A DNA stretch of 64,000 nucleotides from the NCBI GenBank assembly GCA_964057225.1, contig OZ059900.1:17437638-17501637 (forward strand), written 5' to 3'. Positions 24,638 through 39,600 of this stretch are shown one piece after another. Position numbers and translations under genes: made by a program. The stretch is from Auanema rhodensis. Its lineage: Eukaryota; Nematoda; Chromadorea; Rhabditida; Rhabditidae. The number at the start of each line of letters is the position of its first letter. Positions within the stretch are counted from its first letter, which is position 1. The notes beneath the pieces are model-generated. The model searched no databases. It saw only the letters and a program-made list of their open reading frames with translations, and had not been told where the DNA came from.

Positions 24638-26689
24638 TTACATGCTGAACACTAGAAAAATACAAAAACACAGTATTTCCCATGAGAAATATTTTATTAT
24701 GCTGGAAAACCAGTTTTTGGAAATTTCGCTGTAAACAAGGTTTTGACTTACGATTTCATGTGTTCAAACTCATGCAATGTCAATGAAACCTAGCTCAAAA
24801 TTGTTCGTACAACGTCTAGTTCCACTTTCACGACAAAAAAACAGGGGTTAGAAAACTAAGGAAATTAGCATATTCTGAGGGCACGCCCCTTATGGCTAAT
24901 ATTGATTAAATCGATTTTTGTTCATATGAGTCGTCAAATGCAACGAATTTCAGCGTGTTACATACTAAAATGAAGCCTTTTACATGCTGAACACTAGAAA
25001 AATACAAAAACACAGTATTTCCCATGAGAAATTTTTTATTATGCTGGAAAACCAGTTTTTGGAAATTTCGCTGTAAACAAGGTTTTGACTTACGATTTCA
25101 TGTGCTCAAACTCATGCAATGTCAATGAAACCTAGCTCAAAATTGTTCGTACAACGTCTAGTTCCACTTTCACGACAAAAAAACAGGGGTTAGAAAATTA
25201 AGGAAATTAGCATATTCTGAGGGCACGCCCCTTATGGCTAATATTGATTAAATCGATTTTTGTTCATATGAGTCGTCAAATGCAACGAATTTCAGCGTGT
25301 TACATACTAAAATGAAGAATTTTACATGCTGAACACTAGAAAAATACAAAAACACAGTATTTCCCATGAGAAATATTTTATTATGCTGGAAAACCAGTTT
25401 TTGGAAATTTCGCTGTAAACAAGGTTTTGACTTACGATTTCATGTGTTCAAACTCATGCAATGTCAATGAAACCTAGCTCAAAATTGTTCGTACAACGTC
25501 TAGTTCCACTTTCACGACAAAAAAACAGGGGTTAGAAAATTAAGGAAATTAGCATATTCTGAGGGCACGCCCCTTATGGCTAATATTGATTAAATCGATT
25601 TTTGTTCATATGAGTCGTCAAATGCAACGAATTTCAGCGTGTTACATACTAAAATGAAGCATTTTACATGCTGAACACTAGAAAAATACAAAAACACAGT
25701 ATTTCCCATGAGAAATATTTTATTATGCTGGAAAACCAGTTTTTGGAAATTTCGCTGTAAACAAGGTTTTGACTTACGATTTCATGTGTTCAAACTCATG
25801 CAATGTCAATGAAACCTAGCTCAAAATTGTTCGTACAACGTCTAGTTCCACTTTCACGACAAAAAAACAAGGGTTAGAAAATTAAGGAAATTAGCATATT
25901 CTGAGGGCACGCCCCTTATGGCTAATATTGATTAAATCGATTTTTGTTCATATGAGTCGTCAAATGCAACGAATTTCAGCGTGTTACATACTAAAATGAA
26001 GCATTTTACATGCTGAACACTAGAAAAATACAAAAACACAGTATTTCCCATGAGAAATATTTTATTATGCTGGAAAACCAGTTTTTGGAAATTTCGCTGT
26101 AAACAAGGTTTTGACTTACGATTTCATGTGTTCAAACTCATGCAATGTCAATGAAACCTAGCTCAAAATTGTTCGTACAACGTCTAGTTCCACTTTCACG
26201 ACAAAAAAACAGGGGTTAGAAAATTAAGGAAATTAGCATATTCTGAGGGCACGCCCCTTATGGCTAATATTGATTAAATCGATTTTTGTTCATATGAGTC
26301 GTCAAATGCAACGAATTTCAGCGTGTTACATACTAAAATGAAGCATTTTACATGCTGAACACTAGAAAAATACAAAAACACAGTATTTCCCATGAGAAAT
26401 ATTTTATTATGCTGGAAAACCAGTTTTTGGAAATTTCGCTGTAAACAAGGTTTTGACTTACGATTTCATGTGTTCAAACTCATGCAATGTCAATGAAACC
26501 TAGCTCAAAATTGTTCGTACAACGTCTAGTTCCACTTTCACGACAAAAAAACAGGGGTTAGAAAATTAAGGAAATTAGCATATTCTGAGGGCACGCCCCT
26601 TATGGCTAATATTGATTAAATCGATTTTTGTTCATATGAGTCGTCAAATGCAACGAATTTCAGCGTGTTACATACTAAAATGAAGCATT
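24638..26689. repeat. 6-monomer unit M73-M78 (2,052 bp)
   Basis: Order: T219C+A340C; A54T+T126C; consensus; G207A; consensus; consensus. M74 also has C339A. The same order is present at 58152-60203 and 60204-62255, apart from private changes, so this unit has relatives more than 33 kb away. Confidence 0.75.
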
Positions 26690-28399
26690 TTACATGCTGA
26701 ACACTAGAAAAATACAAAAACACAGTATTTCCCATGAGAAATATTTTATTATGCTGGAAAACCAGTTTTTGGAAATTTCGCTGTAAACAAGGTTTTGACT
26801 TACGATTTCATGTGTTCAAACTCATGCAATGTCAATGAAACCTAGCTCAAAATTGTTCGTACAACGTCTAGTTCCACTTTCACGACAAAAAAACAGGGGT
26901 TAGAAAACTAAGGAAATTAGCATATTCTGAGGGCACGCCCCTTATGGCTAATATTGATTAAATCGATTTTTGTTCATATGAGTCGTCAAATGCAACGAAT
27001 TTCAGCGTGTTACATACTAAAATGAAGCCTTTTACATGCTGAACACTAGAAAAATACAAAAACACAGTATTTCCCATGAGAAATTTTTTATTATGCTGGA
27101 AAACCAGTTTTTGGAAATTTCGCTGTAAACAAGGTTTTGACTTACGATTTCATGTGCTCAAACTCATGCAATGTCAATGAAACCTAGCTCAAAATTGTTC
27201 GTACAACGTCTAGTTCCACTTTCACGACAAAAAAACAGGGGTTAGAAAATTAAGGAAATTAGCATATTCTGAGGGCACGCCCCTTATGGCTAATATTGAT
27301 TAAATCGATTTTTGTTCATATGAGTCGTCAAATGCAACGAATTTCAGCGTGTTACATACTAAAATGAAGCATTTTACATGCTGAACACTAGAAAAATACA
27401 AAAACACAGTATTTCCCATGAGAAATATTTTATTATGCTGGAAAACCAGTTTTTGGAAATTTCGCTGTAAACAAGGTTTTGACTTACGATTTCATGTGTT
27501 CAAACTCATGCAATGTCAATGAAACCTAGCTCAAAATTGTTCGTACAACGTCTAGTTCCACTTTCACGACAAAAAAACAGGGGTTAGAAAATTAAGGAAA
27601 TTAGCATATTCTGAGGGCACGCCCCTTATGGCTAATATTGATTAAATCGATTTTTGTTCATATGAGTCGTCAAATGCAACGAATTTCAGCGTGTTACATA
27701 CTAAAATGAAGCATTTTACATGCTGAACACTAGAAAAATACAAAAACACAGTATTTCCCATGAGAAATATTTTATTATGCTGGAAAACCAGCTTTTGGAA
27801 ATTTCGCTGTAAACAAGGTTTTGACTTACGATTTCATGTGTTCAAACTCATGCAATGTCAATGAAACATAGCTCAAAATTGTTCGTACAACGTCTAGTTC
27901 CACTTTCACGACAAAAAAACAGGGGTTAGAAAATTAAGGAAATTAGCATATTCTGAGGGCACGCCCCTTATGGCTAATATTGATTAAATCGATTTTTGTT
28001 CATATGAGTCGTCAAATGCAACGAATTTCAGCGTGTTACATACTAAAATGAAGCATTTTACATGCTGAACACTAGAAAAATACAAAAACACAGTATTTCC
28101 CATGAGAAATTTTTTATTATGCTGGAAAACCAGTTTTTGGAAATTTCGCTGTAAACAAGGTTTTGACTTACGATTTCATGTGCTCAAACTCATGCAATGT
28201 CAATGAAACCTAGCTCAAAATTGTTCGTACAACGTCTAGTTCCACTTTCACGACAAAAAAACAGGGGTTAGAAAATTAAGGAAATTAGCATATTCTGAGG
28301 GCACGCCCCTTATGGCTAATATTGATTAAATCGATTTTTGTTCATATGAGTCGTCAAATGCAACGAATTTCAGCGTGTTACATACTAAAATGAAGCATT
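26690..28399. repeat. Rearranged segment M79-M83 with chimeric monomers
   Basis: M79-M81 follow the 5-mer order (T219C+A340C; A54T+T126C; consensus). M82 then combines T77C from the fourth 5-mer monomer with C153A from the fifth and lacks G207A. This is what an exact one-monomer deletion with a breakpoint between offsets 78 and 152 would leave. M83 has A54T+T126C, but the monomer before it lacks T219C and A340C, so a second exchange near the M82/M83 boundary is likely. Confidence 0.65.
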
Positions 28400-31135
28400 T
28401 CACATGCTGAACACTAGAAAAATACAAAAACACAGTATTTCCCCTGAGAAATATTTTATTATGCTGGAAAACCAGTTTTTGGAAATTTCGCTGTAAACAA
28501 GGTTTTGACTTACGATTTCATGTGTTCAAACTCATGCAATGTCAATGAAACCTAGCTCAAAATTGTTCGTACAACGTCTAGTTCCACTTTCACGACAAAA
28601 AAACAGGGGTTAGAAAATTAAGGAAATTAGCATATTCTGAGGGCACGCCCCTTATGGCTAATATTGATTAAATCGATTTTTGTTCATATGAGTCGTCAAA
28701 TGCAACGAATTTCAGCGTGTTACATACTAAAATGAAGCATTTTACATGCTGAACACTAGAAAAATACAAAAACACAGTATTTCCCATGAGAAATATTTTA
28801 TTATGCTGGAAAACCAGTTTTTGGAAATTTCGCTGTAAACAAGGTTTTGACTTACGATTTCATGTGTTCAAACTCATGCAATGTCGATGAAACCTAGCTC
28901 AAAATTGTTCGTACAACGTCTAGTTCGACTTTCACGACAAAAAAACAGGGGTTAGAAAATTAAGGAAATTAGCATATTCTGAGGGCACGCCCCTTATGGC
29001 TAATATTGATTAAATCGATTTTTGTTCATATGAGTCGTCAAATGCAACGAATTTCAGCGTGTTACATACTAAAATGAAGCATTTTACATGCTGAACACTA
29101 GAAAAATACAAAAACACAGTATTTCCCATGAGAAATATTTTATTATGCTGGAAAACCAGTTTTTGGAAATTTCGCTGTAAACAAGGTTTTGACTTACGAT
29201 TTCATGTGTTCAAACTCATGCAATGTCGATGAAACCTAGCTCAAAATTGTTCGTACAACGTCTAGTTCCACTTTCACGACAAAAAAACAGGGGTTAGAAA
29301 ATTAAGGAAATTAGCATATTCTGAGGGCACGCCCCTTATGGCTAATATTGATTAAATCGATTTTTGTTCATATGAGTCGTCAAATGCAACGAATTTCAGC
29401 GTGTTACATACCAAAATGAAGCATTTTACATGCTGAACACTAGAAAAATACAAAAACACAGTATTTCCCATGAGAAATATTTTATTATGCTGGAAAACCA
29501 GTTTTTGGAAATTTCGCTGTAAACAAGGTTTTGACTTACGATTTCATGTGTTCAAACTCATGCAATGTCAATGAAACCTAGCTCAAAATTGTTCGTACAA
29601 CGTCTAGTTCCACTTTCACGACAAAAAAACAGGGGTTAGAAAATTAAGGAAATTAGCATATTGTGAGGGCACGCCCCTTATGGCTAATATTGATTAAATC
29701 GATTTTTGTTCATATGAGTCGTCAAATGCAACGAATTTCAGCGTGTTACATACTAAAATGAAGCATTTTACATGCTGAACACTAGAAAAATACAAAAACA
29801 CAGTATTTCCCATGAGAAATATTTTATTATGCTGGAAAACCAGTTTTTGGAAATTTCGCTGTAAACAAGGTTTTGACTTACGATTTCATGTGTTCAAACT
29901 CATGCAATGTCAATGAAACCTAGCTCAAAATTGTTCGTACAACGTCTAGTTCCACTTTCACGACAAAAAAACAAGGGTTAGAAAATTAAGGAAATTAGCA
30001 TATTCTGAGGGCACGCCCCTTATGGCTAATATTGATTAAATCGATTTTTGTTCATATGAGTCGTCAAATGCAACGAATTTCAGCGTGTTACAGACTAAAA
30101 TGAAGCATTTTACATGCTGAACACTATAAAAATACAAAAACACAGTATTTCCCATGAGAAATATTTTATTATGCTGGAAAACCAGTTTTTGGAAATTTCG
30201 CTGTAAACAAGGTTTTGACTTACGATTTCATGTGTTCAAACTCATGCAATGTCAATGAAACCTAGCTCAAAATTGTTCGTACAACGTCTAGTTCCACTTT
30301 CACGACAAAAAAACAGGGGTTAGAAAACTAAGGAAATTAGCATATTCTGAGGGCACGCCCCTTATGGCTAATATTGATTAAATCGATTTTTGTTCATATG
30401 AGTCGTCAAATGCAACGAATTTCAGCGTGTTACATACTAAAATGAAGCATTTTACATGCTGAACACTAGAAAAATACAAAAACACAGTATTTCCCATGAG
30501 AAATATTTTATTATGCTGGAAAACCAGTTTTTGGAAATTTCGCTGTAAACAAGGTTTTGACTTACGATTTCATGTGTTCAAACTCATGCAATGTCAATGA
30601 AACCTAGCTCAAAATTGTTCGTACAACGTCTAGTTCCACTTTCACGACAAAAAAACAGGGGTTAGAAAACTAAGGAAATTAGCATATTCTGAGGGCACGC
30701 CCCTTATGGCTAATATTGATTAAATCGATTTTTGTTCATATGAGTCGTCAAATGCAACGAATTTCAGCGTGTTACATACTAAAATGAAGCATTTTACATG
30801 CTGAACACTAGAAAAATACAAAAACACAGTATTTCCCATGAGAAATATTTTATTATGCTGGAAAACCAGTTTTTGGAAATTTCGCTGTAAACAAGGTTTT
30901 GACTTACGATTTCATGTGTTCAAACTCATGCAATGTCAATGAAACCTAGCTCAAAACTGTTCGTACAACGTCTAGTTCCACTTTCACGACAAAAAAACAG
31001 GGGTTAGAAAATTAAGGAAATTAGCATATTCTGAGGGCACGCCCCTTATGGCTAATATTGATTAAATCGATTTTTGTTCATATGAGTCGTCAAATGCAAC
31101 GAATTTCAGCGTGTTACATACTAAAATGAAGCATT
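28400..31135. repeat. 8-monomer core unit (A45C to T164C), occurrence 1 of 5
   Basis: The eight monomers running from the A45C unit to the T164C unit (2,736 bp) recur at 32504-35239, 36608-39343, 44474-47209 and 54732-57467. The first three occurrences have C238G in the fourth and T326G in the fifth monomer; the last two lack both. The simplest reading is that C238G and T326G arose in one core, which was then amplified within the 12-mer. Confidence 0.85.
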
Positions 31136-32503
31136 TTACATGCTGAACACTAGAAAAATACAAAAACACAGTATTTCCCATGAGAAATATTTTATTATGC
31201 TGGAAAACCAGCTTTTGGAAATTTCGCTGTAAACAAGGTTTTGACTTACGATTTCATGTGTTCAAACTCATGCAATGTCAATGAAACCTAGCTCAAAATT
31301 GTTCGTACAACGTCTAGTTCCACTTTCACGACAAAAAAACAAGGGTTAGAAAATTAAGGAAATTAGCATATTCTGAGGGCACGCCCCTTATGGCTAATAT
31401 TGATTAAATCGATTTTTGTTCATATGAGTCGTCAAATGCAACGAATTTCAGCGTGTTACATACTAAAATGAAGCATTTTACATGCTGAACACTAGAAAAA
31501 TACAAAAACACAGTATTTCCCATGAGAAATATTTTATTATGCTGGAAAACCAGTTTTTGGAAATTTCGCTGTAAACAAGGTTTTGACTTACGATTTCATG
31601 TGTTCAAACTCATGCAATGTCAATGAAACCTAGCTCAAAATTGTTCGTACAACGTCTAGTTCCACTTTCACGACAAAAAAACAGGGGTTAGAAAATTAAG
31701 GAAATTAGCATATTCTGAGGGCACGCCCCTTATGGCTAATATTGATTAAATCGATTTTTGTTCATATGAGTCGTCAAATGCAACGAATTTCAGCGTGTTA
31801 CATACTAAAATGAAGCATTTTACATGCTGAACACTAGAAAAATACAAAAACACAGTATTTCCCATGAGAAATATTTTATTATGCTGGAAAACCAGTTTTT
31901 GGAAATTTCGCTGTAAACAAGGTTTTGACTTACGATTTCATGTGTTCAAACTCATGCAATGTCAATGAAACCTAGCTCAAAATTGTTCGTACAACGTCTA
32001 GTTCCACTTTCACGACAAAAAAACAGGGGTTAGAAAACTAAGGAAATTAGCATATTCTGAGGGCACGCCCCTTATGGCTAATATTGATTAAATCGATTTT
32101 TGTTCATATGAGTCGTCAAATGCAACGAATTTCAGCGTGTTACATACTAAAATGAAGCATTTTACATGCTGAACACTAGAAAAATACAAAAACACAGTAT
32201 TTCCCATGAGAAATATTTTATTATGCTGGAAAACCAGCTTTTGGAAATTTCGCTGTAAACAAGGTTTTGACTTACGATTTCATGTGTTCAAACTCATGCA
32301 ATGTCAATGAAACCTAGCTCAAAATTGTTCGTACAACGTCTAGTTCCACTTTCACGACAAAAAAACAGGGGTTAGAAAATTAAGGAAATTAGCATATTCT
32401 GAGGGCACGCCCCTTATGGCTAATATTGATTAAATCGATTTTTGTTCATATGAGTCGTCAAATGCAACGAATTTCAGCGTGTTACATACTAAAATGAAGC
32501 ATT
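28400..32503. repeat. 12-monomer higher-order repeat, copy 1 (M84-M95)
   Basis: Order: A45C; A145G; A145G+T329C; C238G; G207A+T326G; G18T+T219C; T219C; T164C; T77C+G207A; consensus; T219C; T77C. Length is 4,104 bp. Private changes are T2C in M84 and C186G in M85. Its last two monomers differ from copies 2 and 3, which have A340C and then A54T+T126C there. A patch covering at least offset 340 of M94 to 126 of M95 has been replaced by T77C-type sequence, or was acquired by the other copies. Confidence 0.9.
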
Positions 32504-35500
32504 TTACATGCTGAACACTAGAAAAATACAAAAACACAGTATTTCCCCTGAGAAATATTTTATTATGCTGGAAAACCAGTTTTTGGAAATTTCGCTGTAA
32601 ACAAGGTTTTGACTTACGATTTCATGTGTTCAAACTCATGCAATGTCAATGAAACCTAGCTCAAAATTGTTCGTACAACGTCTAGTTCCACTTTCACGAC
32701 AAAAAAACAGGGGTTAGAAAATTAAGGAAATTAGCATATTCTGAGGGCACGCCCCTTATGGCTAATATTGATTAAATCGATTTTTGTTCATATGAGTCGT
32801 CAAATGCAACGAATTTCAGCGTGTTACATACTAAAATGAAGCATTTTACATGCTGAACACTAGAAAAATACAAAAACACAGTATTTCCCATGAGAAATAT
32901 TTTATTATGCTGGAAAACCAGTTTTTGGAAATTTCGCTGTAAACAAGGTTTTGACTTACGATTTCATGTGTTCAAACTCATGCAATGTCGATGAAACCTA
33001 GCTCAAAATTGTTCGTACAACGTCTAGTTCCACTTTCACGACAAAAAAACAGGGGTTAGAAAATTAAGGAAATTAGCATATTCTGAGGGCACGCCCCTTA
33101 TGGCTAATATTGATTAAATCGATTTTTGTTCATATGAGTCGTCAAATGCAACGAATTTCAGCGTGTTACATACTAAAATGAAGCATTTTACATGCTGAAC
33201 ACTAGAAAAATACAAAAACACAGTATTTCCCATGAGAAATATTTTATTATGCTGGAAAACCAGTTTTTGGAAATTTCGCTGTAAACAAGGTTTTGACTTA
33301 CGATTTCATGTGTTCAAACTCATGCAATGTCGATGAAACCTAGCTCAAAATTGTTCGTACAACGTCTAGTTCCACTTTCACGACAAAAAAACAGGGGTTA
33401 GAAAATTAAGGAAATTAGCATATTCTGAGGGCACGCCCCTTATGGCTAATATTGATTAAATCGATTTTTGTTCATATGAGTCGTCAAATGCAACGAATTT
33501 CAGCGTGTTACATACCAAAATGAAGCATTTTACATGCTGAACACTAGAAAAATACAAAAACACAGTATTTCCCATGAGAAATATTTTATTATGCTGGAAA
33601 ACCAGTTTTTGGAAATTTCGCTGTAAACAAGGTTTTGACTTACGATTTCATGTGTTCAAACTCATGCAATGTCAATGAAACCTAGCTCAAAATTGTTCGT
33701 ACAACGTCTAGTTCCACTTTCACGACAAAAAAACAGGGGTTAGAAAATTAAGGAAATTAGCATATTGTGAGGGCACGCCCCTTATGGCTAATATTGATTA
33801 AATCGATTTTTGTTCATATGAGTCGTCAAATGCAACGAATTTCAGCGTGTTACATACTAAAATGAAGCATTTTACATGCTGAACACTAGAAAAATACAAA
33901 AACACAGTATTTCCCATGAGAAATATTTTATTATGCTGGAAAACCAGTTTTTGGAAATTTCGCTGTAAACAAGGTTTTGACTTACGATTTCATGTGTTCA
34001 AACTCATGCAATGTCAATGAAACCTAGCTCAAAATTGTTCGTACAACGTCTAGTTCCACTTTCACGACAAAAAAACAAGGGTTAGAAAATTAAGGAAATT
34101 AGCATATTCTGAGGGCACGCCCCTTATGGCTAATATTGATTAAATCGATTTTTGTTCATATGAGTCGTCAAATGCAACGAATTTCAGCGTGTTACAGACT
34201 AAAATGAAGCATTTTACATGCTGAACACTATAAAAATACAAAAACACAGTATTTCCCATGAGAAATATTTTATTATGCTGGAAAACCAGTTTTTGGAAAT
34301 TTCGCTGTAAACAAGGTTTTGACTTACGATTTCATGTGTTCAAACTCATGCAATGTCAATGAAACCTAGCTCAAAATTGTTCGTACAACGTCTAGTTCCA
34401 CTTTCACGACAAAAAAACAGGGGTTAGAAAACTAAGGAAATTAGCATATTCTGAGGGCACGCCCCTTATGGCTAATATTGATTAAATCGATTTTTGTTCA
34501 TATGAGTCGTCAAATGCAACGAATTTCAGCGTGTTACATACTAAAATGAAGCATTTTACATGCTGAACACTAGAAAAATACAAAAACACAGTATTTCCCA
34601 TGAGAAATATTTTATTATGCTGGAAAACCAGTTTTTGGAAATTTCGCTGTAAACAAGGTTTTGACTTACGATTTCATGTGTTCAAACTCATGCAATGTCA
34701 ATGAAACCTAGCTCAAAATTGTTCGTACAACGTCTAGTTCCACTTTCACGACAAAAAAACAGGGGTTAGAAAACTAAGGAAATTAGCATATTCTGAGGGC
34801 ACGCCCCTTATGGCTAATATTGATTAAATCGATTTTTGTTCATATGAGTCGTCAAATGCAACGAATTTCAGCGTGTTACATACTAAAATGAAGCATTTTA
34901 CATGCTGAACACTAGAAAAATACAAAAACACAGTATTTCCCATGAGAAATATTTTATTATGCTGGAAAACCAGTTTTTGGAAATTTCGCTGTAAACAAGG
35001 TTTTGACTTACGATTTCATGTGTTCAAACTCATGCAATGTCAATGAAACCTAGCTCAAAACTGTTCGTACAACGTCTAGTTCCACTTTCACGACAAAAAA
35101 ACAGGGGTTAGAAAATTAAGGAAATTAGCATATTCTGAGGGCACGCCCCTTATGGCTAATATTGATTAAATCGATTTTTGTTCATATGAGTCGTCAAATG
35201 CAACGAATTTCAGCGTGTTACATACTAAAATGAAGCATTTTACATGCTGAACACTAGAAAAATACAAAAACACAGTATTTCCCATGAGAAATATTTTATT
35301 ATGCTGGAAAACCAGCTTTTGGAAATTTCGCTGTAAACAAGGTTTTGACTTACGATTTCATGTGTTCAAACTCATGCAATGTCAATGAAACCTAGCTCAA
35401 AATTGTTCGTACAACGTCTAGTTCCACTTTCACGACAAAAAAACAAGGGTTAGAAAATTAAGGAAATTAGCATATTCTGAGGGCACGCCCCTTATGGCTA

Positions 35501-36607
35501 ATATTGATTAAATCGATTTTTGTTCATATGAGTCGTCAAATGCAACGAATTTCAGCGTGTTACATACTAAAATGAAGCATTTTACATGCTGAACACTAGA
35601 AAAATACAAAAACACAGTATTTCCCATGAGAAATATTTTATTATGCTGGAAAACCAGTTTTTGGAAATTTCGCTGTAAACAAGGTTTTGACTTACGATTT
35701 CATGTGTTCAAACTCATGCAATGTCAATGAAACCTAGCTCAAAATTGTTCGTACAACGTCTAGTTCCACTTTCACGACAAAAAAACAGGGGTTAGAAAAT
35801 TAAGGAAATTAGCATATTCTGAGGGCACGCCCCTTATGGCTAATATTGATTAAATCGATTTTTGTTCATATGAGTCGTCAAATGCAACGAATTTCAGCGT
35901 GTTACATACTAAAATGAAGCATTTTACATGCTGAACACTAGAAAAATACAAAAACACAGTATTTCCCATGAGAAATATTTTATTATGCTGGAAAACCAGT
36001 TTTTGGAAATTTCGCTGTAAACAAGGTTTTGACTTACGATTTCATGTGTTCAAACTCATGCAATGTCAATGAAACCTAGCTCAAAATTGTTCGTACAACG
36101 TCTAGTTCCACTTTCACGACAAAAAAACAGGGGTTAGAAAACTAAGGAAATTAGCATATTCTGAGGGCACGCCCCTTATGGCTAATATTGATTAAATCGA
36201 TTTTTGTTCATATGAGTCGTCAAATGCAACGAATTTCAGCGTGTTACATACTAAAATGAAGCCTTTTACATGCTGAACACTAGAAAAATACAAAAACACA
36301 GTATTTCCCATGAGAAATTTTTTATTATGCTGGAAAACCAGTTTTTGGAAATTTCGCTGTAAACAAGGTTTTGACTTACGATTTCATGTGCTCAAACTCA
36401 TGCAATGTCAATGAAACCTAGCTCAAAATTGTTCGTACAACGTCTAGTTCCACTTTCACGACAAAAAAACAGGGGTTAGAAAATTAAGGAAATTAGCATA
36501 TTCTGAGGGCACGCCCCTTATGGCTAATATTGATTAAATCGATTTTTGTTCATATGAGTCGTCAAATGCAACGAATTTCAGCTTGTTACATACTAAAATG
36601 AAGCATT
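32504..36607. repeat. 12-monomer higher-order repeat, copy 2 (M96-M107)
   Basis: Same marker order as copy 1 through the tenth monomer, then T219C+A340C and A54T+T126C. Against copy 3 I see a single difference in 4,104 bp: G318T in M107. This indicates very recent amplification of the whole 12-mer. Confidence 0.92.
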
Positions 36608-39600
36608 TTACATGCTGAACACTAGAAAAATACAAAAACACAGTATTTCCCCTGAGAAATATTTTATTATGCTGGAAAACCAGTTTTTGGAAATTTCGCT
36701 GTAAACAAGGTTTTGACTTACGATTTCATGTGTTCAAACTCATGCAATGTCAATGAAACCTAGCTCAAAATTGTTCGTACAACGTCTAGTTCCACTTTCA
36801 CGACAAAAAAACAGGGGTTAGAAAATTAAGGAAATTAGCATATTCTGAGGGCACGCCCCTTATGGCTAATATTGATTAAATCGATTTTTGTTCATATGAG
36901 TCGTCAAATGCAACGAATTTCAGCGTGTTACATACTAAAATGAAGCATTTTACATGCTGAACACTAGAAAAATACAAAAACACAGTATTTCCCATGAGAA
37001 ATATTTTATTATGCTGGAAAACCAGTTTTTGGAAATTTCGCTGTAAACAAGGTTTTGACTTACGATTTCATGTGTTCAAACTCATGCAATGTCGATGAAA
37101 CCTAGCTCAAAATTGTTCGTACAACGTCTAGTTCCACTTTCACGACAAAAAAACAGGGGTTAGAAAATTAAGGAAATTAGCATATTCTGAGGGCACGCCC
37201 CTTATGGCTAATATTGATTAAATCGATTTTTGTTCATATGAGTCGTCAAATGCAACGAATTTCAGCGTGTTACATACTAAAATGAAGCATTTTACATGCT
37301 GAACACTAGAAAAATACAAAAACACAGTATTTCCCATGAGAAATATTTTATTATGCTGGAAAACCAGTTTTTGGAAATTTCGCTGTAAACAAGGTTTTGA
37401 CTTACGATTTCATGTGTTCAAACTCATGCAATGTCGATGAAACCTAGCTCAAAATTGTTCGTACAACGTCTAGTTCCACTTTCACGACAAAAAAACAGGG
37501 GTTAGAAAATTAAGGAAATTAGCATATTCTGAGGGCACGCCCCTTATGGCTAATATTGATTAAATCGATTTTTGTTCATATGAGTCGTCAAATGCAACGA
37601 ATTTCAGCGTGTTACATACCAAAATGAAGCATTTTACATGCTGAACACTAGAAAAATACAAAAACACAGTATTTCCCATGAGAAATATTTTATTATGCTG
37701 GAAAACCAGTTTTTGGAAATTTCGCTGTAAACAAGGTTTTGACTTACGATTTCATGTGTTCAAACTCATGCAATGTCAATGAAACCTAGCTCAAAATTGT
37801 TCGTACAACGTCTAGTTCCACTTTCACGACAAAAAAACAGGGGTTAGAAAATTAAGGAAATTAGCATATTGTGAGGGCACGCCCCTTATGGCTAATATTG
37901 ATTAAATCGATTTTTGTTCATATGAGTCGTCAAATGCAACGAATTTCAGCGTGTTACATACTAAAATGAAGCATTTTACATGCTGAACACTAGAAAAATA
38001 CAAAAACACAGTATTTCCCATGAGAAATATTTTATTATGCTGGAAAACCAGTTTTTGGAAATTTCGCTGTAAACAAGGTTTTGACTTACGATTTCATGTG
38101 TTCAAACTCATGCAATGTCAATGAAACCTAGCTCAAAATTGTTCGTACAACGTCTAGTTCCACTTTCACGACAAAAAAACAAGGGTTAGAAAATTAAGGA
38201 AATTAGCATATTCTGAGGGCACGCCCCTTATGGCTAATATTGATTAAATCGATTTTTGTTCATATGAGTCGTCAAATGCAACGAATTTCAGCGTGTTACA
38301 GACTAAAATGAAGCATTTTACATGCTGAACACTATAAAAATACAAAAACACAGTATTTCCCATGAGAAATATTTTATTATGCTGGAAAACCAGTTTTTGG
38401 AAATTTCGCTGTAAACAAGGTTTTGACTTACGATTTCATGTGTTCAAACTCATGCAATGTCAATGAAACCTAGCTCAAAATTGTTCGTACAACGTCTAGT
38501 TCCACTTTCACGACAAAAAAACAGGGGTTAGAAAACTAAGGAAATTAGCATATTCTGAGGGCACGCCCCTTATGGCTAATATTGATTAAATCGATTTTTG
38601 TTCATATGAGTCGTCAAATGCAACGAATTTCAGCGTGTTACATACTAAAATGAAGCATTTTACATGCTGAACACTAGAAAAATACAAAAACACAGTATTT
38701 CCCATGAGAAATATTTTATTATGCTGGAAAACCAGTTTTTGGAAATTTCGCTGTAAACAAGGTTTTGACTTACGATTTCATGTGTTCAAACTCATGCAAT
38801 GTCAATGAAACCTAGCTCAAAATTGTTCGTACAACGTCTAGTTCCACTTTCACGACAAAAAAACAGGGGTTAGAAAACTAAGGAAATTAGCATATTCTGA
38901 GGGCACGCCCCTTATGGCTAATATTGATTAAATCGATTTTTGTTCATATGAGTCGTCAAATGCAACGAATTTCAGCGTGTTACATACTAAAATGAAGCAT
39001 TTTACATGCTGAACACTAGAAAAATACAAAAACACAGTATTTCCCATGAGAAATATTTTATTATGCTGGAAAACCAGTTTTTGGAAATTTCGCTGTAAAC
39101 AAGGTTTTGACTTACGATTTCATGTGTTCAAACTCATGCAATGTCAATGAAACCTAGCTCAAAACTGTTCGTACAACGTCTAGTTCCACTTTCACGACAA
39201 AAAAACAGGGGTTAGAAAATTAAGGAAATTAGCATATTCTGAGGGCACGCCCCTTATGGCTAATATTGATTAAATCGATTTTTGTTCATATGAGTCGTCA
39301 AATGCAACGAATTTCAGCGTGTTACATACTAAAATGAAGCATTTTACATGCTGAACACTAGAAAAATACAAAAACACAGTATTTCCCATGAGAAATATTT
39401 TATTATGCTGGAAAACCAGCTTTTGGAAATTTCGCTGTAAACAAGGTTTTGACTTACGATTTCATGTGTTCAAACTCATGCAATGTCAATGAAACCTAGC
39501 TCAAAATTGTTCGTACAACGTCTAGTTCCACTTTCACGACAAAAAAACAAGGGTTAGAAAATTAAGGAAATTAGCATATTCTGAGGGCACGCCCCTTATG

